The position numbers were made by a program, and so were the translations under genes. Below the pieces are notes generated by a model. The model was not told where the DNA came from and searched no databases. It saw only the letters and a list, made by a program, of their open reading frames with translations. Below are positions 18,213-27,295 of a DNA stretch of 64,000 nt, in pieces; the stretch's first letter is position 1; the number at the start of each line of letters is the position of its first letter. Origin of the DNA: Acidobacteriota bacterium (lineage in GTDB: Bacteria > Acidobacteriota > Blastocatellia > RBC074). The stretch spans positions 21,339 to 85,338 of the forward strand of contig JAEUQO010000202.1 in the NCBI GenBank assembly GCA_016789605.1. The letters are read 5' to 3'.

Positions 18213-21200
18213 ATGACCGCAATTACCAACGCTGCCGCCGAAACCGCTGTGCCCGCCGTGCTGCCCGCTACGTTGCAAGGCTATCGGCTGTCGCCGCAAC
18301 AGCGCCGCGTCTGGCAGCAACAGGAAACAGGGTTCAGCGGATTCGCACAGGTTGTCTGGCGCATCACCGGCGCTTTGCGGCCAGACCTGTTGTCACGGGC
18401 TTTGCGGCAAGCAATGACCAGGCAGCAAATTTTGCGCACGACCTTTCACCGATTGCCGGGCATGACGTTGCCGGTGCAGGTCATCAATGAACGAATGCCG
18501 CTGCCCTGGGAAGTGCGCGAATTGGCGGCACGACAGGATGAGCGCGAGTCTTTGGTGACAGAGGCGCAGGCAAACGAACAACAACGATTGTATGACGCTG
18601 ACCGTGGGCCGTTGTGGCGGGCGTTGTTATTGTCGTTTTCCGGTCAGGAAAATTTTCTGTTGTTGACGTCTTCCTTGTTGGTGGCTGATCAACGAACGCT
18701 GAACCTGTTGGCGGGTGAATTGGCGCAAGATTGCGCGGCGGCTGCCTGGGACGGGCAAGCAGAAGAGGAAGAGCTCACGCAGTATGTGCAATTTGCGGAA
18801 TGGCAAAACGATTTGCTGGAAACGCTGGCTGAAAGCGGCGAAAGCGAGGCGCGCTGGCCGTGGCAACGGGAAAACCCGTCCGAAGAGTCATGGCTGAAAT
18901 TGCCCGGTGAATCTTTCTCGCCGATTTCCGCCGCGCCGTTGTTCGCATCATTTTTCAGGGATGTGCCGCCCGCAACGGCGGCAACGATTGACGCGTTTTG
19001 TCGGCGTCAAAACGTGGCGCGCGAAAGCTGTCTGCTTGCTTGTCTGGCGACGCTGGTTTCGCGTTATGGCGCGAGCACCGAAGTTTTTCTTGGCTGGCAG
19101 GCAGATGGGCGAAGCGTTGATGAGTTACAGTCGGCTTGTGGACCTTACGCCAAAATCCTGCCGCTGTTTTTTCAGCTTGATGCGGCAAGGAGCTTCGCTG
19201 ACTTCTTATGTGAAGTCGAGGCGCAGCGCCAGGCGACGCGTGCGCGGCAAGATGAATTTTTCTGGGAGCAGTTGCCGTCGGCTGTCGCCACTGCCTGGCC
19301 ATTCTGGTTCGCTTTCCACCGCGCAGGTGAACCGCCTTTGCCAATCGCTGGCGAACCGCGCTTTTCCGTGTGGCGACAAGCGGGACAGCCAGAGCCGGGA
19401 AAGCTGGGGCTGGCGATTGACGCCAGCATGGAATCCTGGCGGTTGTGCTGGCATTACGACACGCGCTTTCTGCCTGCCGCCGTCGTGGAACGAATCGCGG
19501 AAGGCTTTGAGGCGCTGCTCAATGATGCGTTGCAACGTCCTGCCGCCGCAATCGGCGCATTGTCCGTTATCGGCGCACAACAGCGGCAACAATTGCTCAC
19601 GAGCTTCAACCAAACTGCCGCCGATTACCCGCGCGAACAGTGCATTCATCACCTGATCGAGGCGCAGGCCAGAGAACATCCACAACGCATCGCCGTACAG
19701 TCAGCAGCCAGCGGCGATACGGCTGCAAGCAGCCTGAGTTACGCCGAACTGAATGCGCGCGCCAATCAGTTGGCCAGACGATTGCAAGCGCTGGGCGTTG
19801 GCCCGGAAACCATCGTCGGCGTGTGTGTGGAACGCGCACCAGAAATGCTGGTCGGCATTTTGGCCATTCTCAAAGCAGGCGGCGCATATCTGCCTCTCAA
19901 TCCCGACCTGCCGCCGGAGCGTCTGGCGTTCATCGTGAATGATGCCGGGGCGAACATTCTTCTGACCAAAGAGCATTTACGCGCCCGCCTGCCGCAAGCG
20001 CCACGGGTGCTTTGCCTGGAGCGCATCAAATATGCCGACGCGGAAGCCGCCCCCCTGCCGAGCGAAGTGAATGCCTCACATCTTGCTTATGTCATTTACA
20101 CCTCGGGTTCGACAGGACAGCCCAAAGGCGTGCTCGTCACACATCGCAATCTGGTGCATTCGACGACGGCGCGTTTGCGTTATTACCGCGCGCCAATCAC
20201 CAACTTCATGCTGGTTTCTCCGTTTGCTTTTGACAGTTCGATTGCCGGCATTTTCGGCACGCTATGTCAGGGCGGAACGCTGACGCTGGCGCCGGAAAAC
20301 TTTCAGCAGGATGTGAATCAGTTCGCGGCATTGCTCGACGCGCTTCAGGTTTCGCATTTGCTTTGTATTCCGTCGCTTTATCAGGCGCTGCTTGATCCGT
20401 TGCGCCGTCATGCTCTCTCGGCGTTGCGCACGGTGATTGTGGCCGGCGAATCCTGTGCGCGCCGGTTGGTTAACCGGCACCACGAATTGTTTCCCCAGGT
20501 CACGCTATGCAACGAATACGGCCCGACGGAAGTCAGTGTCTGGAGCACCGTCGAAGAGTGTTTGCCCGCGGCGGCGGAAGCGCCCGTGCTTATTGGGCGG
20601 CCAATCACCAATACGCAGGCGTATTTGTTGGATGAGCGCGGCCAATTGTCGCCGCTCGGCGCGCTGGGCGAGTTGTATTTGGGCGGAGAAGGCGTTGCGC
20701 GCGGATATTTGCGCCGCCCGGAATTAACGGCGGAAAAATTTGTGCCTCATCCATTCAGCACCCAACCGGGCGCGCGTCTTTATCGCACGGGCGATCTGGC
20801 GCGGTTTACTGCCGATGGCAAGCTGGAGTTTTTAGGCCGCCGCGATGGTCAGATCAAGCTGCGCGGATTTCGCATCGAACTGGAAGAGATTGAAAACACA
20901 TTACGCCAGCATCCGGCCTTACAAGACGCCGTCGTGGCGGTTAAACCGCTGGCCGTGTCTTCAGCCGTTGAGCCTGATGGATTGGCAGATGCAAAGGCCG
21001 AAATTGACTTGGCGCGTTTGGTGGCGGAGCTGGAAGCTTTGTCAGAAAACGAAGCGGAGCTTGCCTTGCAGGCTGGGCCTCGCGCCGAGAACAACAACGC
21101 CGCTTCCGTTAATCGGCGCGTACGCCGTGCGTCGCGGTTTGAACTTTCGTTGGAGCTGAAAGACGACGCTTTCATCCGCCCGCCGCGCGACACGCAACGC

Positions 21201-21908
21201 GAATGGTTACTGAATCAGGCCCTCAGCGAATTTGCCGAAGACTTGTCACAACTCGACCGGCTGGCGGCGCGTTTTGTGCCTGGCGCGGCAACCGATTGGC
21301 AAACGCTTGCCCGGGATCGTTCACAGGTGGCGCTCAGCGCACAGGAAATCATGGAAGATTGGCAAATTCCTGTGTTGCGTGTGATGGCGGAAACGGTCGG
21401 CGCGCAGGCCGGTCACATTCTCGAAATCGGATTTGGGCGCGGCATCTCGGCCTCGCTGATTCAGCAATACGATGTCGCGTCGCACACGATCATCGAATGT
21501 AACGAACACGTGGTCGAACACTATTTCCGCCCCTGGCAGCAACGTTACCCGGGGCGCGACATTCGCCTGTGCCAGGCCAAATGGCAGGATGTGACGGCGC
21601 AACTGGGCATATACGACGCCATTCTTTTTCACGCCTATCCGCTTACTCCTCACGAAGTGCAGCAGAACGCCGCGGGCGTTGCGACATTCGCGGGCGATTT
21701 TTTCGCCGTCGCCGCCGCGCATTTACAACCCAACGGTGTGTTCACGTATTTGTCGCACGAGATGGATTCGCTCAGCCGCCGCCACCAGCGCTTGCTGTTG
21801 ACGCATTTCCGCTCGTTCAGCGTCAGTGTGATGCCGCTGGAACTGCCCGCCGATTGTCGCGACTGGTGGTGGGCGGACGTGATGGCGATTGTCACCGCAC
21901 GGAAATAG
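18213..21908 (+). CDS. NRPS: pseudo-C - A (N-terminal part) - SAM methyltransferase
   Basis: The protein has 1231 residues and starts at ATG 18213 behind GAGGAAAGAGGA. Residues about 20-460 form a C-like domain (GYRLSPQQRRVWQQQ) in which the active-site block reads SLLVAD near 153, so both His are gone. The A domain follows (about 475-905): [31 protein letters not shown], and A8 GFRIELEEIE near 885. It stops after A8, with no A9 or A10. The hand-read code is DSALIAEVW; I cannot assign a substrate. After a helical linker, a class I methyltransferase begins near 1040 with HILEIGFGRG, IIECNEHVV and YDAILFHAYPL, resembling guanidinoacetate methyltransferases. The missing A-domain C-part starts the next protein. 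Confidence 0.88.
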   Translation: MTAITNAAAETAVPAVLPATLQGYRLSPQQRRVWQQQETGFSGFAQVVWRITGALRPDLLSRALRQAMTRQQILRTTFHRLPGMTLPVQVINERMPLPWEVRELAARQDERESLVTEAQANEQQRLYDADRGPLWRALLLSFSGQENFLLLTSSLLVADQRTLNLLAGELAQDCAAAAWDGQAEEEELTQYVQFAEWQNDLLETLAESGESEARWPWQRENPSEESWLKLPGESFSPISAAPLFASFFRDVPPATAATIDAFCRRQNVARESCLLACLATLVSRYGASTEVFLGWQADGRSVDELQSACGPYAKILPLFFQLDAARSFADFLCEVEAQRQATRARQDEFFWEQLPSAVATAWPFWFAFHRAGEPPLPIAGEPRFSVWRQAGQPEPGKLGLAIDASMESWRLCWHYDTRFLPAAVVERIAEGFEALLNDALQRPAAAIGALSVIGAQQRQQLLTSFNQTAADYPREQCIHHLIEAQAREHPQRIAVQSAASGDTAASSLSYAELNARANQLARRLQALGVGPETIVGVCVERAPEMLVGILAILKAGGAYLPLNPDLPPERLAFIVNDAGANILLTKEHLRARLPQAPRVLCLERIKYADAEAAPLPSEVNASHLAYVIYTSGSTGQPKGVLVTHRNLVHSTTARLRYYRAPITNFMLVSPFAFDSSIAGIFGTLCQGGTLTLAPENFQQDVNQFAALLDALQVSHLLCIPSLYQALLDPLRRHALSALRTVIVAGESCARRLVNRHHELFPQVTLCNEYGPTEVSVWSTVEECLPAAAEAPVLIGRPITNTQAYLLDERGQLSPLGALGELYLGGEGVARGYLRRPELTAEKFVPHPFSTQPGARLYRTGDLARFTADGKLEFLGRRDGQIKLRGFRIELEEIENTLRQHPALQDAVVAVKPLAVSSAVEPDGLADAKAEIDLARLVAELEALSENEAELALQAGPRAENNNAASVNRRVRRASRFELSLELKDDAFIRPPRDTQREWLLNQALSEFAEDLSQLDRLAARFVPGAATDWQTLARDRSQVALSAQEIMEDWQIPVLRVMAETVGAQAGHILEIGFGRGISASLIQQYDVASHTIIECNEHVVEHYFRPWQQRYPGRDIRLCQAKWQDVTAQLGIYDAILFHAYPLTPHEVQQNAAGVATFAGDFFAVAAAHLQPNGVFTYLSHEMDSLSRRHQRLLLTHFRSFSVSVMPLELPADCRDWWWADVMAIVTARK

Positions 21909-21928
21909 GAGCCGCAAGAGATTGCTTT

Positions 21929-24900
21929 ATGGAACTTCATCAACGGATTGCCGCGCTTTCGCCGATCAAAAAAAGATTGTTTGAGTTTCGCTTGCAGCAG
22001 GAGCGTGACGCGAGCTCGCCTTTGCCCGTTGGCGCACGCACGCCGAAATCCAGAAACGATGGCAGCGATGAAAATGGCCAGCTTGTGGCGTATTTGGCGC
22101 CGCGTGCCGATTACGCCGCCGACCCGGAACGATTGATTGCAGATGTGCGGCGTTCGCTGCAAGACAAGCTGCCCGCGCCGATGCAGCCAGCCGTTTATCT
22201 GGTGCTGGAGCGTTTGCCGCTGACACCAAACGGCAAGGTGGATCGTCGTGCGCTGCCCGCGCCGCGCGCCGCAGGTTCTGCCGCGCCTATGCCTGAGACC
22301 GACGCGAAAGCGCCGCGCACTGAGCTGGAACGCGTATTGGCCGAAGTCTGGCGCGAAACGCTGGGCGTGGCTGAACTCGGTATTCACGATAATTTCTTTG
22401 CGCTCGGCGGAGATTCGATCAAAGGCATTGTGCTCATCAATCGCATTCAAGAGCGGCTGGGGAAACAGGTTCAGGTTGTCGCTTTGTTGCAATCGCCAAC
22501 GATTGCGGCGCTCGCGGCTTCCTTGAGCCAGCAGTATCAGGATTTGCTGAACGCGCCCTCACTTCTCCCTACCGCTGCGCCGGTTGCTGCGCGAGTTGGC
22601 GAGCTGCGCCAGATTCAGGCTGTGAGGCGTCACCCGGAAATGGCTTTTCCGCTGTCATCGGCACAGCGGCGCTTGTGGTTTTTGAATCAACTGGAACCTG
22701 ACAGTTCGGTTTACAACGTGAGCGCGGCGTTTCGGCTGCGCGGGCAATTCGATCCGCAGGCATTGCGGCTGAGTCTGCAAGCGCTGGCGCGGCGACATGA
22801 AATTCTGCGCACGGTGTTTGTGGAAGTTGACGGTTTGCCGTTGCAGCGCGTGTTGCCAGAACTCGAATTGGATGTGCAAACGCTTGATTTGCGAGCTCTG
22901 CCCGAAGCCGAACGCGAACAGCTCGCTCGACAGGAAGCCACCCGTGAAATCGCCAGGCCCTTTGATCTGGCGCGGGGGCCGTTGTTGCGATTACGCATAT
23001 GGCAGCTTGATGAGGAAGAGCGTATCGCGCTTCTGTGCCTGCATCACATCATTTCTGACGGTTGGTCGGTCGAAGTGTTGATGCGCGAACTCAGCGCGCT
23101 TTACGAAGCCGAAGTGACCGGGCGCAGCGCCGCACTACCCGAACTGACAATTCAATACGCCGATTATGCGTTGTGGCAGCGGCAACGACTGGCGTCAGGT
23201 GAACTAGCAGAGCAGCTTGCTTACTGGCAAAAGCAACTCGGCGGCGAGTTGCCTGATTTGGACTTGCCGCCGGATCGGCCTCGCCCATCGCAACCGACGT
23301 ATAACGGCGCGCAATGCAAACACACGCTCGATGCGCAGTTGGCAAAGAAACTCAGCGACGTTGCCCGGCAGGCGCAGACGACGAACTTCACGGTCTACCT
23401 TACCGCCTTTGGTTGTTTGTTACAGCGCTATTCCGGGCAGGAACAGATCGTGCTTGGCTGCCCGCTGGCTGATCGCCAAACACCGCAAACCGAACCGCTG
23501 ATCGGCCTTTTCGTCAACCCGCTGGCGCTGCGGATTGATCTGCGCGGTGCGTGCACGTTTGCCGAAGCATTGTCGCGAGTTCGTCAGGTCGTGCAGGAAG
23601 CGCGCGCGCATCAGGATGTTCCTTTTGAAAAACTGGTTGAGGAATTCCAGGTCGCGCGCCGCACGGATCGTCAGCCGATTTTTCAAGCCATGTTTGTTTT
23701 GCACGCCGACCCCGCGCCCGGATTTCAGCTTGCCGGAGTGCGCGTGACGCCGCTGGAAACGCTGCAGCACACCGCAAAATTCGAGTTGACCTTGTCCGTG
23801 CTCGAAGCCGAAAGCGGAACGACGGCGGTGTTGGAATACAACACGGATTTGTTTGAAGCCGCGACCGCAGAGCGAATGTTGGCGCATTACCGCAATTTGT
23901 TGCTGGCTGTGGCGGCTGACCCGCAGACAGAGCTGGCTGCCTTGCCGCTGCTTTCGGCGGAGGAGCAGCAACAACTTTTGCGCGACTGGAATGCGACTGA
24001 AACAGGCTTTGCCAGGGCGGGGTACGTTCCCGATCTGATTGCACAAATAGCGGCGCAAACGCCGCAACAACTCGCGGTGGCTGATGGAAGTGCGCAACTG
24101 AGTTATGCCGAGCTCAATACGCGCGCCAATCAGTTGGCGCACCTGTTGCAGGGGCTGGGCGTCGGCCCCGAAATTTGCGTGGGCGTTTGCCTGGAACGTT
24201 CAGCCGACTGGATTGTCAGTCTGTTGGCCGTGTTGAAAGCAGGAGGCGCCTATTTGCCGCTTGACCCTGCTTACCCGGCGGAGCGAATTCAATTTCTGGC
24301 GGCTGATGCCAATGCCGCAGTGGTCATCACGCACAGCACATTGGCGCACTGGTTCACCGGAGCTGATGCAAAGCTGGTTCAGCTAGATGCTGATTGCGCG
24401 AAGATTGCGCAACAGTCCATAGAGAATCCGCCGCATCGGTTGGCAGCAGAGAATCTGGCCTATGTGATTTACACCTCTGGTTCGACGGGGCAACCCAAAG
24501 GCGTCGAAATCAGCCAGAGCGCGTTGCGCAATCTGCTTGGCTGGCATCAACAAACGTATGGCATCAGCGCGACAGATCGTGCCAGCCAACTGGCAGGCAT
24601 CGGGTTTGATGCCGCCGTCTGGGAAATCTGGCCGTATCTGACGGTCGGCGCGAGCATTCATTTGCCCGCGGAAGACGTCCGTCTTGACCCGGTGAGATTA
24701 CGCGACTGGATCGTGACACAGGCGATTACCAGCTGTTTTGCGCCCACGCCACTGGCGGAAAGTTTGTTGGCGTTGCCCTGGCCAGACAATACGCTGCGCC
24801 GCTTACTGACGGGCGGAGATCGTCTGCGAAGCTATGCGCCGTCCGGCGTCACGTTTCAACTCGTTAATCATTATGGCCCGACCGAAAATGCGGTTGTTGC

Positions 24901-27286
24901 GACTGCGGGGATCATCGGGCAGCAACCGGATGATGTTATCCGCCCGCCCGCGCTCGGCAAGCCGATCGCCAACAATCAGATTTATGTGCTGGATCGGCAG
25001 TTGCGCCCGGTTCCGCAAGGAGTCATTGGCGAATTGTATATCGGCGGTCGCAGCCTGGCGCGCGGTTATCGTGGCCGGGCAGACAGCACGGCAGAGCGTT
25101 TTTCGCCCAATCCTTTTGGCGAATCGTCAACCGTTTCTGCCGGAACGCGGCTTTATCGCACCGGAGACCTGGTTCGGTATCGCGCTGACGGCGCGCTGGA
25201 ATTTGTCGGGCGTGCTGACCAGCAAGTAAAAATTCGCGGGCATCGCATTGAACTGGCAGAGATCGAACAGGCTTTGCTGGCACATCCGGCGGTGCGTGAA
25301 TGCGCCGTTGTCTTGCCGCACACGACCGCTGGCGAGGCGCGCCTCAACGCGTTTTGGGTTGCGCAAATACCTGCCAACGCGTCTTTGGACGCCCTGACTC
25401 TGCGCCGGTTTTTGCGCGACAAACTGCCTGATTTCATGTTGCCGGCAGACTTCATGCGGTTGGATGCGCTCCCGTTGACGTCGCACGGCAAACTGGACCG
25501 GCGCGCACTATCAGCCATCATTTCGACGTCAGGTCACCACGCCGGGCAAAGCGGGCCGCCGCGCAATCCCGTCGAAGCCATCATTGCGCATATCTGGGAA
25601 GAAGTTTTGCGGGTCGAATCAGTCGGTGCGGGTGACGATTTTTTTGCCTTGGGCGGGCATTCATTGTTGGCGACCCAAATTGTCTCGCGGTTGCGCGACG
25701 CGTTTGGCGTGGAATTGCCGTTGCGCGAGCTGTTCCTTTCGCCAACGGTGGCTGGCGTTGCTGAGAAAGTCGCCGCATTGCGCCGGGGCGAATTGTCCGC
25801 GCCGCCGCTGTCAGCCCAACCGCGTCCGGGTGAATTTCCGCTTTCATTTGCGCAACAGCGCTTGTGGTTTGTTCAGCGCCTGGCTCCCAATTCGAGCAGC
25901 AACAATATTGCGACAGCCGTGCGCATCAAAGGCGCGTTGGATACGGCGGCGATGGAACAAAGTCTGAGAGAAATCATCCGCCGACATGAAGTTCTGCGCA
26001 CGGTTTTCCCTGAACGCGAGGGCCAGCCTCAGCAACTGATTCTGCCGATTTCATCGGTAACCTGCCGCCTGCCGGTGGTAGACCTGCAAGAGCTGGCAGA
26101 GACGCAACGCGAAGCGGAAGCGCGTCGCCGCGCCGTGCAAGAAGCGCAACAGCCGTTTGATCTGGCTGTCGGACCACTGCTCCGCGCGACGTTGTTGCGA
26201 CTGGACGAGCGAGAGCACGTTCTGCTGTTGAGCATGCATCACATCATTTCTGACGGCTGGTCGTTCGGCATCTTGATTCGCGAATTGACCGCGCTTTACC
26301 GCGCTTACACAAAACAATTGCCTTCGCCGTTGCCAGAGCTTCCGCTTCAATATGCCGATTTCGCCGCCTGGCAACGGCGCTGGCTGCAAGCAGAAGCGCT
26401 GGAACGACAGTTGGCGTACTGGCGCAAACAGCTTCAAGGGGTGCCTGTGTTGGAACTGCCGACCGACCGGCCTCGTCCCCCGATACAACGTTTCAACGGC
26501 GCTACGTATTCCTTCCTGGTTGAGCCTGAAACCCTGACCGCATTGCAGTCTTTGAGCCGTCGCGAAAGCGTCACGCTATTCATCGTGTTGCTGGCGGCAT
26601 TCAAAACGCTGCTTCACCAGAAAACACAACAGGACGACATCGTGCTTGGCGCGGACATCGCCAACCGCAACCGCACCGAGACGGAAGGGCTGATCGGGTT
26701 TTTCGTCAATATGCTTGTGTTGCGCACAAACCTGGCCGGTGATCCTGATTTTGGCACGCTGCTGCGGCGCGTGCGCGAGGTTGCGCTCGACGCGTACGCT
26801 CATCAGGACGCGCCGTTTGAAAAACTGGTCGAAGCATTGCACGCGCCGCGCGATTTAAGCCGCAACCCGCTTTTTCAGATTGCTTTTGTCTTGCAGAACA
26901 CGCCGACGGCGGAAGCCGCTATCCCCGAACTCGAATTGATTCCGCTCGAAGTGGACAGCGGAACCGTGCCGTTTGATCTGGTGTTGTCCTTGCGCGAGGA
27001 ACCGGCGGGGTTGTGCGGGATGCTTTCTTACAGCACGGACCTGTTTGACTCGGCCACCATCGCGCAGATGGCGCAGCAATTTCAGACCTTGTTGCGGCGC
27101 ATCGCTGCCAACCCCGAAGAACGCCTTTCGCAGTTGTTGCGCGACACATCCGCCGCTGCAACGGAAAACCGTGGTCGCGCGCCAGAACGCTTTGCCAGAG
27201 TAAGGCTGGATGCGCAAACGCTGGCGCAGGTCGCCGCAGAGATAAACGAGCGGGCGGTGAACGCTCCGCAAGGAGCAGGGGACTGA
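21929..27286 (+). CDS. NRPS: A (C-terminal part)-PCP-C-A(Leu-like)-PCP-C
   Basis: The protein has 1785 residues. The ATG at 21929 follows the previous stop by 20 bases. After a standard helical N-terminus (LHQRIAALSPIKKRLFEFR) comes the missing end of the upstream A domain: QLVAYLAP, then [15 protein letters not shown] with the A10 Lys103. PCP has GGDSIKG (Ser163). C has HHIISDGWS (372-380). A has [10 protein letters not shown] near 850 and code DAWFLGHVVK, one residue from the Leu signature DAWFLGNVVK. PCP2 has GGHSLL (Ser1245). The terminal C has HHIISDGWS (1437-1445). The protein ends on that C domain, so its acceptor A-PCP is on another polypeptide, presumably the one at 28915. Confidence 0.92.
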   Translation: MELHQRIAALSPIKKRLFEFRLQQERDASSPLPVGARTPKSRNDGSDENGQLVAYLAPRADYAADPERLIADVRRSLQDKLPAPMQPAVYLVLERLPLTPNGKVDRRALPAPRAAGSAAPMPETDAKAPRTELERVLAEVWRETLGVAELGIHDNFFALGGDSIKGIVLINRIQERLGKQVQVVALLQSPTIAALAASLSQQYQDLLNAPSLLPTAAPVAARVGELRQIQAVRRHPEMAFPLSSAQRRLWFLNQLEPDSSVYNVSAAFRLRGQFDPQALRLSLQALARRHEILRTVFVEVDGLPLQRVLPELELDVQTLDLRALPEAEREQLARQEATREIARPFDLARGPLLRLRIWQLDEEERIALLCLHHIISDGWSVEVLMRELSALYEAEVTGRSAALPELTIQYADYALWQRQRLASGELAEQLAYWQKQLGGELPDLDLPPDRPRPSQPTYNGAQCKHTLDAQLAKKLSDVARQAQTTNFTVYLTAFGCLLQRYSGQEQIVLGCPLADRQTPQTEPLIGLFVNPLALRIDLRGACTFAEALSRVRQVVQEARAHQDVPFEKLVEEFQVARRTDRQPIFQAMFVLHADPAPGFQLAGVRVTPLETLQHTAKFELTLSVLEAESGTTAVLEYNTDLFEAATAERMLAHYRNLLLAVAADPQTELAALPLLSAEEQQQLLRDWNATETGFARAGYVPDLIAQIAAQTPQQLAVADGSAQLSYAELNTRANQLAHLLQGLGVGPEICVGVCLERSADWIVSLLAVLKAGGAYLPLDPAYPAERIQFLAADANAAVVITHSTLAHWFTGADAKLVQLDADCAKIAQQSIENPPHRLAAENLAYVIYTSGSTGQPKGVEISQSALRNLLGWHQQTYGISATDRASQLAGIGFDAAVWEIWPYLTVGASIHLPAEDVRLDPVRLRDWIVTQAITSCFAPTPLAESLLALPWPDNTLRRLLTGGDRLRSYAPSGVTFQLVNHYGPTENAVVATAGIIGQQPDDVIRPPALGKPIANNQIYVLDRQLRPVPQGVIGELYIGGRSLARGYRGRADSTAERFSPNPFGESSTVSAGTRLYRTGDLVRYRADGALEFVGRADQQVKIRGHRIELAEIEQALLAHPAVRECAVVLPHTTAGEARLNAFWVAQIPANASLDALTLRRFLRDKLPDFMLPADFMRLDALPLTSHGKLDRRALSAIISTSGHHAGQSGPPRNPVEAIIAHIWEEVLRVESVGAGDDFFALGGHSLLATQIVSRLRDAFGVELPLRELFLSPTVAGVAEKVAALRRGELSAPPLSAQPRPGEFPLSFAQQRLWFVQRLAPNSSSNNIATAVRIKGALDTAAMEQSLREIIRRHEVLRTVFPEREGQPQQLILPISSVTCRLPVVDLQELAETQREAEARRRAVQEAQQPFDLAVGPLLRATLLRLDEREHVLLLSMHHIISDGWSFGILIRELTALYRAYTKQLPSPLPELPLQYADFAAWQRRWLQAEALERQLAYWRKQLQGVPVLELPTDRPRPPIQRFNGATYSFLVEPETLTALQSLSRRESVTLFIVLLAAFKTLLHQKTQQDDIVLGADIANRNRTETEGLIGFFVNMLVLRTNLAGDPDFGTLLRRVREVALDAYAHQDAPFEKLVEALHAPRDLSRNPLFQIAFVLQNTPTAEAAIPELELIPLEVDSGTVPFDLVLSLREEPAGLCGMLSYSTDLFDSATIAQMAQQFQTLLRRIAANPEERLSQLLRDTSAAATENRGRAPERFARVRLDAQTLAQVAAEINERAVNAPQGAGD

Positions 27287-27295
27287 GAAGTCACT

